This document shows, piece by piece, positions 1-5,036 of a DNA stretch of 6,436 nt. The notes beneath the pieces are model-generated. The model saw only the letters and a list, made by a program, of their open reading frames with translations, did no database searches and had not been told where the DNA came from. Source of the stretch: Methanomicrobiales archaeon. Lineage in GTDB: Archaea; Halobacteriota; Methanomicrobia; Methanomicrobiales; JACTUA01. The DNA is taken from NCBI GenBank assembly GCA_028678885.1, contig JAJRCP010000037.1:1-6436 (forward strand). Reading direction: 5' to 3'. Made by a program: the position numbers and the translations under genes. Numbering within the stretch: position 1 is the first letter of the stretch; each line of letters opens with the position of its first letter.

Positions 1-151
1 CTCAAACTGTACTTTTTTTAGTCCCACGTACGGGACATGACTAGGTTCCACGCACTTGCTCAAATGGCGTGCCGGGTGAAATAGACTGGGTCGGATCGCC
101 CTTTGTTGGATCATAGATGTACCTGTATACGGAGCACTGGTATCTGTTCAT
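1..151 (-). pseudogene. Rubredoxin pseudogene, 3' end at the window edge
   Basis: Rubredoxins are about 52-residue electron carriers holding one iron with four cysteines in two C-x2-C-G motifs. Reading leftward from the ATG at 151-149 gives MNRYQCSVYRYIYDPTKG, then D-P-T-Q-S-I-S-P-G-T-P-F-E-Q-V, which follows the rubredoxin fold signature closely. A ribosome binding site (AGGTG, about 6 nt upstream) is still present. The protein is broken in several ways. The second ligand Cys is Tyr (TAC at 127-125) and the following Gly is Arg. The conserved Trp before the second motif is a TAG stop (43-41). That motif reads C-P-V-R-G, so the fourth ligand Cys is Arg (CGT at 28-26). An extra A in an A-run near 13-19 shifts the frame, after which V-Q-F-E resumes to the edge. 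Most changes look like single transitions from the usual codons. Family assignment is firm; whether the damage is biological or partly assembly error cannot be decided here. Confidence 0.85.
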
Positions 152-314
152 CAGTGCACCTATCCGCTATTCGCATATCCTACCCCGAATCGACCGTTGG
201 TGGGACCATACTCTGCGGGATCAGCAAAACCATCCTATTCATACCCATAAACGGATTTGCACTGGTGATCTTACTGGAAACGGGTACGTTAGCTACAGCA
301 TCTATTCTGAACAT

Positions 315-325
315 GATATAAAAAG
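315..325 (-). promoter_or_regulatory. TATA-like box upstream of the rubredoxin remnant
   Basis: The minus strand reads CTTTTTATATC, close to the archaeal box A (TTTATATA type), just after the stop codon of the membrane protein gene. Transcription would start roughly 25 nt further left (about 290-295), giving a leader of about 140 nt before the rubredoxin ATG. The T-run could instead help end transcription of the upstream gene. Position and sequence are the only evidence. Confidence 0.4.
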
Positions 326-338
326 TGTTCTGGGACGA

Positions 339-761
339 TTACAAGCAGGAAGGTTCTTCGTTGTCTGGAGGAACTCCAGCTTCTCCTGACTCCGTTCCCT
401 CTGCCAGATCCCGCTTTTCTAGGATGAACCAGATATTCATCGCGTATCGGGTACTTCTCTCCACATCAACAAAGATCGAGAGTACCCGTGAGAGAGTGAT
501 GATACCGGATCCAAGGAGCAGTCCGAGGATAAAAATTCCCACGGAAATGAGTATCCGAGTGGAGGGCGTATAGGGAAGTGAGATTTTTCCGGCAAATATG
601 AGAGCAGGAAGGGCAATTCCGAGGAGGATCAGAAGGGTTCCCAAGATCAGAAGCCAGAGAGAGAGAAGGCGTACATGTTGGTGAAGTTCTCCCCACTCGT
701 ACTGCGCGTTGCGTCGTTTGATGGATTCCAGGTCCGCCATAGATATCGATTCAAACCTCAT
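339..761 (-). CDS. Small two-helix membrane protein of unknown function
   Basis: This 140-residue protein is not recognised as a named family. It has a charged N-terminal stretch (residues 1-31), a strongly hydrophobic segment at about 33-57 (rich in L and I, ending P-A-L-I-F-A-G), a short polar loop with S-L-P-Y-T-P-S-T-R, a second hydrophobic segment at about 70-91, and an acidic C-terminal tail (about 98-140, many E and D). The two helices suggest a membrane hairpin with both ends on the same side. The ATG at 761 has a purine-rich GGAAG stretch just upstream; an internal ATG at 740 is an alternative giving a protein 7 residues shorter. It lies downstream of DUF1894 on the same strand, about 25 nt after the end of a possible small membrane-protein frame, so the two may belong together. 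Coding is supported by hydrophobicity pattern and length, not by homology. Confidence 0.65.
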   Translation of the reverse strand: MRFESISMADLESIKRRNAQYEWGELHQHVRLLSLWLLILGTLLILLGIALPALIFAGKISLPYTPSTRILISVGIFILGLLLGSGIITLSRVLSIFVDVERSTRYAMNIWFILEKRDLAEGTESGEAGVPPDNEEPSCL

Positions 762-785
762 CCATCTTCCTTCATCTCTTTTCTG

Positions 786-929
786 TTATGAGATCTGTCT
801 CTCTATGCTAAGGTGGATCAGAATCCCGAGAGCTATTGAGAAGGTCGTGGTTCGGTTTCGGGTATCTTTCGGTGAACCATCAAAAATCGTTTGAGAGATC
901 TCTACAAGAACAAAAAGTGACCTGCACAA
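786..929 (-). other. Possible small membrane-protein frame, start codon unclear
   Basis: Between DUF1894 and the two-helix membrane gene, one minus-strand frame is open for 60 codons (968 to a TAA at 788-786). Its last 40 residues look protein-like: L-V-E-I-S-Q-T-I-F-D-G-S-P-K-D-T-R-N-R, then a short hydrophobic stretch (F-S-I-A-L-G-I-L-I-H-L-S-I) and E-R-Q-I-S at the end. No ATG or GTG opens this frame; the only candidate is TTG at 929, without a good ribosome binding site. It could be a small gene that lost its start, matching the decay of fdhD and the rubredoxin nearby, or a chance open frame. The stop lies about 25 nt before the next gene, as in an operon. Confidence 0.3.
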
Positions 930-988
930 AATGTTAGGCCGCAGAATCGGGGATCCTAACAGCCTTCCTCATAGGAACGGTTCAGCTT

Positions 989-1291
989 TCAGCGCTTTTT
1001 CGTTTTTGTCTTATCTGTTTTCAAGGCGCGCAGTCGTACCGCCTCTTCTCCTGCACCTTTCGCACGGAGAATAAATGTCCCGTGGCATGGTTTTGTATAT
1101 GGAAAGATTACGTCTTCTCCTTCGATACCCACATAGACAGGGGGGACCCCGATGATATATACATCGAAGAGATGAAAGCCAGGCTCTACCTCATAATGTT
1201 CGGGGAAATTGGTGGTGATGTACTCACGGCATTCGGCAAAGGTGACCTGGGAAGCAAGCACCTCACATCTCCGTGCCTCCACACAGCCCAT
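989..1291 (-). CDS. DUF1894 family protein (methanogen-specific)
   Basis: This protein of about 100 residues matches the DUF1894 family of methanogens, whose function is unknown. Recognisable parts are the M-G-C N-terminus, F-A-E-C-R-E-Y-I, E-V-E-P-G-F-H-L-F-D-V-Y-I-I-G-V-P-P, and the F-P-Y-T-K-P-C-H-G-T-F core at about two thirds of the length. The C-terminus is a basic K-T-D-K-T-K-T-K-K-R tail. I chose the ATG at 1291: it gives the family's M-G-C start and has GGAGAG a suitable distance upstream, inside the end of DUF1890. GTG codons at 1300 and 1297 are possible but too close to that site; the 1297 one overlaps the DUF1890 stop. With the upstream gene it forms a DUF1890-DUF1894 pair that should be translated together. 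The protein is small and looks soluble; its conserved Cys and His could suggest metal or redox chemistry, but that is speculation. Confidence 0.85.
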   Translation of the reverse strand: MGCVEARRCEVLASQVTFAECREYITTNFPEHYEVEPGFHLFDVYIIGVPPVYVGIEGEDVIFPYTKPCHGTFILRAKGAGEEAVRLRALKTDKTKTKKR

Positions 1292-1293
1292 TT

Positions 1294-1764
1294 TCACCAC
1301 TCTCCAGCAAGGGCATCAATTTTATTCTTCAAAGGGGTCGGGTTATGAGTTACCCGTGCCGTGATCACTCCAACAGAAAAGGTGATCTGCTGCGACAGCT
1401 CCTGTGCCTTGTCCCCGAAAACCAGTGCATAGACCTTTCCCTGCAGAAGTGAGGACATGGTTGCTGCATAGGAGATGCCGGAGTCCTTGTGAATGAATAC
1501 AAAACAGAGATCCGCATCCATCCGTTTTTCAGCAATCTCTCCAATGCATTGATCTAGGTCAACCAGATCTCCAAGATAGTGGCGATCAATATCGGCGATG
1601 TCGAGAAGTGTACGGGCAGCTTTAGTCCCTGCAACGATGGGACGAATGCCTTTCTTCCGCAGAATATGCATTAGATAGAGCGCGATACTTGTCTGAACAG
1701 GTACTTCGGGACACCCCAGTACAAGAAGTGCCACCTTCTCTCCGGTTATGGATGGCATGGACAT
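1294..1764 (-). CDS. DUF1890 family protein (methanogen-specific)
   Basis: This 156-residue protein matches the DUF1890 family, found in methanogens and of unknown function. The N-terminus (V-A-L-L-V-L-G-C-P-E-V-P-V-Q-T at about residues 11-25) is a beta strand and loop, followed by a helix, K-K-G-I-R-P-I-V-A-G-T, a D-L-D-Q-C segment and C-F-V-F-I-H-K-D-S-G-I-S-Y-A-A-T. This alternating pattern suggests a Rossmann-like alpha/beta fold. No transmembrane segment is evident. Two starts are possible, ATG at 1764 or at 1758; a GTGAT ribosome binding site lies just before the first. It is first in a pair with DUF1894, whose ribosome binding site sits inside the last codons of this gene. It lies about 85 nt downstream of the fdhD remnant on the same strand and, unlike it, is fully intact, so it is evidently still selected. 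Confidence 0.88.
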   Translation of the reverse strand: MSMPSITGEKVALLVLGCPEVPVQTSIALYLMHILRKKGIRPIVAGTKAARTLLDIADIDRHYLGDLVDLDQCIGEIAEKRMDADLCFVFIHKDSGISYAATMSSLLQGKVYALVFGDKAQELSQQITFSVGVITARVTHNPTPLKNKIDALAGEW

Positions 1765-1812
1765 GGTATCACGGACTTGGTGTCGGGAATCTTACTACAA
1801 CTTGATCAGGAT

Positions 1813-1820
1813 GCAATAAA
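1813..1820 (-). promoter_or_regulatory. Weak TATA-like box for the DUF1890/DUF1894 pair
   Basis: The minus strand reads TTTATTGC between the fdhD remnant and DUF1890. A start about 25 nt downstream, near 1790, would give a leader of roughly 25 nt containing the GTGAT site. It is a poor match to consensus and is reported because an own promoter would explain why the pair survives behind a dead gene. Confidence 0.25.
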
Positions 1821-1848
1821 GGATTGTGCTCTTCTTTCATTCCCGGTG

Positions 1849-2571
1849 TCATTCAATATATCCTACCTGTTCCAGATATGTATAAATCGTATTTCGATCC
1901 TCACGTGAGAAACAGATCAGTGTCACTCCTCACCTTTCGGCAGTATGGATTCCCCGGTCCGTGGAAGCTGCTCGAGAGATGATTGATCGGAATACCGGCT
2001 CGTGCCACTTTGGAGACCATTCCTTCGGATTGTTTCCCAGTGCATCCAACTACGCATCGAGATCGGTCAAGACCATATAGGACTGCATATCCAACCACCT
2101 TGTCAAGAATGTTGTGCCTCCCCACATCGCAGTTCCTGATGGCGAATTTCCCTCGGAAAAATAGAACGGAACAGTGTACGCCTCCGGTCTACTCCCATAG
2201 AGGGGACTATATTTCCCGGGTGATCCGATACACATTCGAAGAGGAGATCTTCAGATTGGAATGTACAAACCTCGGCCTGCTGTAAAATTCGATCCCGCTG
2301 GACGAACCGATAATCCGTATTATCCCGAATCGAACCGGATCAAGGACATGAATCGACCCCTGCTGCACCTCTACCCGCTCAACAGTTTCAGCGAGCCCCT
2401 CAGTGATAACAAATCCTGCACGAGTTCATGAGCAGTCATCGCTAGCGACAAGGGTTCCAAACAGCTGCCCATTGATATAAAGTAGGAATGAACACTCTAC
2501 TACACTGCATCATCGATGGCAATACTCCTGCCTCCTCGTACCTGGATCGCTTTCTGTAGATGGATATTCAT
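1849..2571 (-). pseudogene. fdhD: fdhD pseudogene (formate dehydrogenase accessory sulfurtransferase)
   Basis: FdhD passes sulfur to the molybdenum/tungsten cofactor and is needed for active formate dehydrogenase. The ATG at 2571-2569 overlaps the cutA stop (ATGA), so the two formed an operon. Read across three frames, the remnant gives I-A-I-D-D-A, then V-V-E-C-S-F-L-L-Y-I-N-G-Q-L, G-F-V-I-T-E-G, T-G-G-V-H-C-S-V-L, the hallmark D-V-G-R-H-N-I-L-D-K-V-V-G-Y, C-V-V-G-C-T-G-K-Q and R-A-A-S-T-D-R-G-I, ending in TGA at 1851-1849. Lesions: a frameshift near 2504; probably two compensating indels near 2440 and 2421; TAG at 2209-2207 and at 2191-2189 (the latter inside the conserved W-x-x-T-G-G segment); a one-base shift near 1984; and TGA at 1932-1930. 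With at least four indels and three stops no working product is possible. Total length, about 240 codons, is normal for the family, so nothing large was deleted. Confidence 0.9.
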
Positions 2572-2897
2572 CCTAAAATCTCCTTCCGGACCCACTGTAG
2601 ATAGGGTTCGTTGCCTGCGACAACGGGAAGGACGATCATTTCAGGGATCTCATAAGGATGGATCTCCCGGATTCTGCGAATTGTCTCAGGCAATCTTTCT
2701 GAAACAGTCTTGATTATCAGAAGATCCTCCTCCTCTCTCTCCAGATTCCCCTTCCACAAAAAAAAGGATCTAGTTTCCATGAGGTTCACACAGGCAGCCA
2801 GGTGTTCCTCCACCAAGATGCGTGATATCTTCTCTCCACCTCCTCGCGGGGTAGTGGAAAGGATGATGGCCACTTCCGTCCGCTGTACTGGTTCCAT
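2568..2897 (-). CDS. cutA: CutA divalent-cation tolerance protein
   Basis: This 109-residue protein is a CutA1 homologue, a small cytoplasmic protein that forms very stable trimers of ferredoxin-like fold and is linked, without a clear mechanism, to tolerance of copper and other divalent cations. Family signatures are present in order: I-I-L-S-T-T-P (about 11-17), L-V-E-E-H-L-A-A-C-V-N (28-38), F-L-W-K-G (46-50), L-L-I-I-K-T (59-64), H-P-Y-E-I-P-E (80-86), and G-N-E-P-Y-L-Q-W near the end. I chose the ATG at 2897, which has GGAGAGAGG about 6 nt upstream and gives the usual length; an in-frame GTG at 2924 would add nine charged residues and include that site. Its stop overlaps the start of the fdhD remnant by 4 nt. 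It is divergent from the HTH regulator gene and shares its upstream region. Confidence 0.93.
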   Translation of the reverse strand: MEPVQRTEVAIILSTTPRGGGEKISRILVEEHLAACVNLMETRSFFLWKGNLEREEEDLLIIKTVSERLPETIRRIREIHPYEIPEMIVLPVVAGNEPYLQWVRKEILG

Positions 2898-2950
2898 ATA
2901 ATCCTCTCTCCTAGGATCTTTCACTGGGAATGATTGTTAGTTCACGAACC

Positions 2951-2960
2951 CTTATATGAA
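2951..2960 (-). promoter_or_regulatory. Probable TATA box of the cutA-fdhD operon
   Basis: On the minus strand this reads TTCATATAAG. A start about 25 nt downstream (near 2930) would leave a leader of about 30 nt with the cutA ribosome binding site. Spacing fits archaeal promoters well. The sequence is nearly symmetric, so it could also serve the other strand. Confidence 0.5.
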
Positions 2961-2961
2961 T

Positions 2962-2973
2962 CCCTATTTAACA
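2962..2973 (+). promoter_or_regulatory. Probable TATA box of the HTH regulator gene
   Basis: CCCTATTTAACA contains a TATTTAA core; a start about 25 nt downstream (near 2993) would leave a leader of about 33 nt before the ATG at 3026. The right part overlaps the 12-bp palindrome, so a protein bound there would block the TATA-binding protein. Confidence 0.45.
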
Positions 2974-2980
2974 ATTGTTA
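2969..2980. promoter_or_regulatory. Perfect 12-bp palindrome, candidate operator
   Basis: TAACAATTGTTA is a perfect inverted repeat between cutA and the divergent HTH gene, overlapping the likely TATA box of the latter. Its half-site ATTGTTA occurs again at 2933-2939, and TCACGAA occurs twice (2942-2948 inside the near-palindrome GTTCACGAAC, and 3003-3009). The obvious candidate to bind is the adjacent HTH protein, which would make it an autoregulator; this is inference from position. Confidence 0.4.
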
Positions 2981-3025
2981 CCTGAAAATTCTCGTAATTA
3001 TCTCACGAATTAAGTTGGGGGTCAG

Positions 3026-3367
3026 ATGAAATTACCGTGTGAACGTGGGGTCTGGTATATTCTTCCCAGTATCCGTGCCTGCCTCGTACAGGAACTACTG
3101 GGAATGGGGCTTCCCCAAAAAAAGGTCGCTGTGATGCTGGGGATCACTCCCGCGGCAGTTTGTCAGTACACCTCCCGCAAAAGAGGAGGCAAGGTTGAAT
3201 TTGGAAACGATGTAATCCAAGCGATCCAGGAGCTTGCCGGTGAAATGGCAGAAACTCAGGTAGGGGATCTGGGACCACGGATCTGCAGTATCTGCTCACT
3301 AGTACGGGTGGACGCTACACGTTGCAACGCGTTCCAGTGTTTTGGAGATATCCCCCATAGTGAGTGA
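3026..3367 (+). CDS. XRE-type HTH transcriptional regulator with C-terminal cysteine cluster
   Basis: This 113-residue protein resembles the small archaeal predicted regulators of the COG2522 type. The N-terminus (K-L-P-C-E-R-G-V-W-Y-I-L-P-S-I-R) is typical of that group. A helix-turn-helix follows at about residues 28-50 (G-L-P-Q-K-K-V-A-V-M-L-G-I-T-P-A-A-V-C-Q-Y), with S-R-K-R-G-G-K behind it. The C-terminal part has Cys87, Cys90, Cys100 and Cys105 (C-x2-C-x9-C-x4-C), which could hold zinc or an iron-sulfur cluster; Cys5 is a possible further ligand. The ATG at 3026 is preceded by a GGGGGT site. It is divergent from cutA across a region with a palindrome and repeats, so it may control itself and cutA-fdhD. 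The metal-binding idea is inferred from cysteine spacing. Target genes and signal are unknown. Confidence 0.85.
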   Translation: MKLPCERGVWYILPSIRACLVQELLGMGLPQKKVAVMLGITPAAVCQYTSRKRGGKVEFGNDVIQAIQELAGEMAETQVGDLGPRICSICSLVRVDATRCNAFQCFGDIPHSE

Positions 3368-3543
3368 ACTCTTCGGAAGTACTTGCAGTAGTATCGTTCC
3401 ATGTGATAAGTCCGTCCCCAGATGGTTCCTGTATTGATAAACGCCCCATACATAAAGTGCCCATCATACCGGAGCCATGGATTTTCCTTATCGGTCCCCC
3501 TCTTCCGGTCGGGAGGATACTAGAAGAGCGAATATTTTCGTGG

Positions 3544-3570
3544 AGGCTGGATCCCTTTTAATTCCAGCCT
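3544..3570. repeat. Inverted repeat with an 8-bp perfect stem
   Basis: AGGCTGGA (3544-3551) pairs with TCCAGCCT (3563-3570) across an 11-nt AT-rich loop. No T-run follows on either strand, so a classical terminator is not indicated. It may be a structured RNA element or chance. Confidence 0.35.
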
Positions 3571-3857
3571 TGAACCGCGGTGAAATACATATGAGAATTC
3601 TCTACGAATAATCCCCCGCACAACTCAATAGAATTGCCAAGAATTTCGCGTTATGGTATAGAGAGCCGAATAAGGGTGGACCAAGAGTGAATGCCTTCAT
3701 TCGGACAACAGGGATATCTCATCGAAAGGTATGAAGAGTGTCCCTCGCTTCACCCACTTTATAGAATACCGGTTGAAAACCGTATCAATTATCTATTATT
3801 CGTCGGTGAAATTAGAGATTCATGGCCGAAGTACATTCATCGTGCCCACCCTGTCTG

Positions 3858-3866
3858 TTTTTATTA
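3858..3866 (+). promoter_or_regulatory. TATA box of the dapL-lysA operon, implying a very short leader
   Basis: TTTTTATTA is centred about 29 nt before the dapL ATG at 3891. Archaeal transcription starts about 25 nt downstream of the box, so the message would begin within a few bases of the start codon. No Shine-Dalgarno sequence is visible before that ATG, which agrees with a leaderless or nearly leaderless transcript. Confidence 0.5.
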
Positions 3867-3890
3867 GGTTCTGCCGAACATAGCTAAGCA

Positions 3891-5036
3891 ATGTATTCCG
3901 CACGTCTCGATCAGTTGCCTCCCTATCCCTTTGCCCGGATTGATGAATTGAAAGAAGAAAAAGAGAAACAGGGAGTTGACCTTATTGATCTCGGAATCGG
4001 AGATCCAGACCTCCCCACTCCCCCCCATATTATTGATGCTCTCTGTGCGGCGGCGCGGGACCCGGCAAACCATCATTACCCTTCGTACGTTGGAATGTCC
4101 CGATTCCGTACGTCGGTTGCATCCTGGTACCGCGATCGTTTTCAGGTATCTCTCGACCCAGAGAATGAGGTAATCTCCCTCATGGGATCGAAGGATGGAA
4201 TCGCGCATATACCGGAAGCATTTGTGGATCCAGGAGACTATGTGCTCGTGCCGGATCCCGGATATCCCGTGTACCGCACCTCTACACTGTTTGCTGAAGG
4301 ACGGATTCATATCATGCCGCTTCGTGCAACACACGATTTTCTTCCCTGCCTAGATGATATCCCTTCTCCGATCTTGCGGTCGGCAAAACTTATGTTCCTG
4401 AACTACCCAAACAACCCCACTGCAGCAATCGCACCACGGGAGTTCTTTCAGGAGGTCGTGGATTTTGCCACCGATCATGAGATCGTTGTGGTTCATGACA
4501 ATGCGTACTCTGAAGTCACCTTCGATGGATACCATGCCCCTTCGTTTCTCGAAAGTCATGGGGCGAAAGAGGTGGGTGTGGAGATGCACTCGCTCTCCAA
4601 GACCTATAATATGACCGGGTGGCGGATCGGGATGGCCTGCGGGAATGCGGAGATCCTTGCGGGGCTGAAAAAGGTAAAGACAAACGTTGATTCGGGGGTT
4701 TTTAATGCGGTGCAGATCGCGGCAAGTGTGGCGCTGACTGGTCCCCAAGAATGCGTCAGGAAATCCAGTGAGATATACGAGAAAAGGAGGAATACACTGG
4801 TACAAGGACTCACGGAAATGGGAATCGAATGCATGATACCAAAGGCGACATTCTATCTATGGGTGCCCGTGAAAAACGGGCTTGATTTCGCCACCCGCCT
4901 TTTGGATGAGGCGGGGGTCGTCGTTACTCCCGGCATTGGATTTGGGTCCTGCGGTAGAGCGTATGTACGGTTTGCCATTACCCGTTCTCTGGAGAGAATT
5001 GAACAGGCAATCGACAGAATCCGGAGAGTTATATGA
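3891..5036 (+). CDS. dapL: LL-diaminopimelate aminotransferase
   Basis: This 381-residue PLP enzyme of aminotransferase class I/II converts tetrahydrodipicolinate and glutamate to LL-diaminopimelate and 2-oxoglutarate, replacing the succinylase or acetylase branch of lysine synthesis. The start M-Y-S-A-R-L-D-Q-L-P-P-Y-P-F-A-R-I-D-E-L and D-L-G-I-G-D-P-D-L-P-T-P are typical of archaeal DapL. G-S-K-D-G-I-A-H binds the cofactor phosphate, P-D-P-G-Y-P-V-Y follows, N-Y-P-N-N-P-T is at 171-177, Asp203 in V-V-H-D-N-A-Y-S-E pairs with the pyridine ring, the Schiff-base lysine is Lys237 in S-L-S-K-T-Y-N-M-T-G-W-R-I-G, and the C-terminal substrate-binding Arg360 is in Y-V-R-F-A. All key residues are intact. 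The stop overlaps the lysA ATG (ATGA). No ribosome binding site precedes the start, but a TATA box sits at leaderless distance. A general aspartate-type aminotransferase is the alternative; the lysA neighbour favours DapL. Confidence 0.93.
   Translation: MYSARLDQLPPYPFARIDELKEEKEKQGVDLIDLGIGDPDLPTPPHIIDALCAAARDPANHHYPSYVGMSRFRTSVASWYRDRFQVSLDPENEVISLMGSKDGIAHIPEAFVDPGDYVLVPDPGYPVYRTSTLFAEGRIHIMPLRATHDFLPCLDDIPSPILRSAKLMFLNYPNNPTAAIAPREFFQEVVDFATDHEIVVVHDNAYSEVTFDGYHAPSFLESHGAKEVGVEMHSLSKTYNMTGWRIGMACGNAEILAGLKKVKTNVDSGVFNAVQIAASVALTGPQECVRKSSEIYEKRRNTLVQGLTEMGIECMIPKATFYLWVPVKNGLDFATRLLDEAGVVVTPGIGFGSCGRAYVRFAITRSLERIEQAIDRIRRVI

Larger units (their letters stand above)
3368..3890. other. About 520 bp without an intact gene; possible decayed coding sequence
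   Basis: No frame here gives an intact recognisable protein. One plus-strand frame, continuous with a GTG at 3360 that overlaps the regulator's end, starts M-S-E-L-F-G-S-T-C-S-S and meets stops at 3435, 3438 and 3453. It is then open to 3731 with a single TAA (3609-3611), reading protein-like stretches such as A-N-I-F-V-E-A-G-S-L-L-I-P-A-L-N-R-G-E-I and W-Y-R-E-P-N-K-G-G-P-R-V-N-A-F-I-R. I do not recognise a family, and an open run of this length can arise by chance. The gap is long for a compact archaeal genome and may be another gene remnant. It also holds a hairpin at 3544-3570 and the dapL promoter near its right end. Confidence 0.35.

Noticed and set aside
180..314. A 44-codon minus-strand frame starting at 314, upstream of the rubredoxin remnant
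   Set aside because: Its ATG lies directly next to the TATA-like box, hence before the expected transcription start, it has no ribosome binding site and I recognise no family. The plus-strand frames here are antisense to the remnant and no better.
2189..2209. In-frame TAG codons in fdhD (and at 43-41 in the rubredoxin) as pyrrolysine or reassigned stop codons
   Set aside because: The same genes also have frameshifts, a TGA and lost ligand cysteines, and none of the intact genes here has an internal TAG. Simple decay explains all of it.
1983..2285. A 100-codon plus-strand open frame
   Set aside because: It is antisense to the fdhD remnant, which has clear family motifs; it has no recognisable motif of its own.
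2306..2335. GATAAT/ATTATC inverted repeat as a regulatory site
   Set aside because: It lies inside the fdhD remnant, is only 6 bp per arm and has no promoter near it.
3766..3785. Small hairpin (GGTT-GAA-AACC core with flanking ATAC/GTAT) as a terminator or ncRNA
   Set aside because: The stem is short and bulged, no T-run follows, and such hairpins are expected by chance.
3864..4334. A 156-codon minus-strand open frame over the start of dapL
   Set aside because: It is a shadow of the strongly supported dapL frame; its translation is cysteine- and arginine-rich without domain features.
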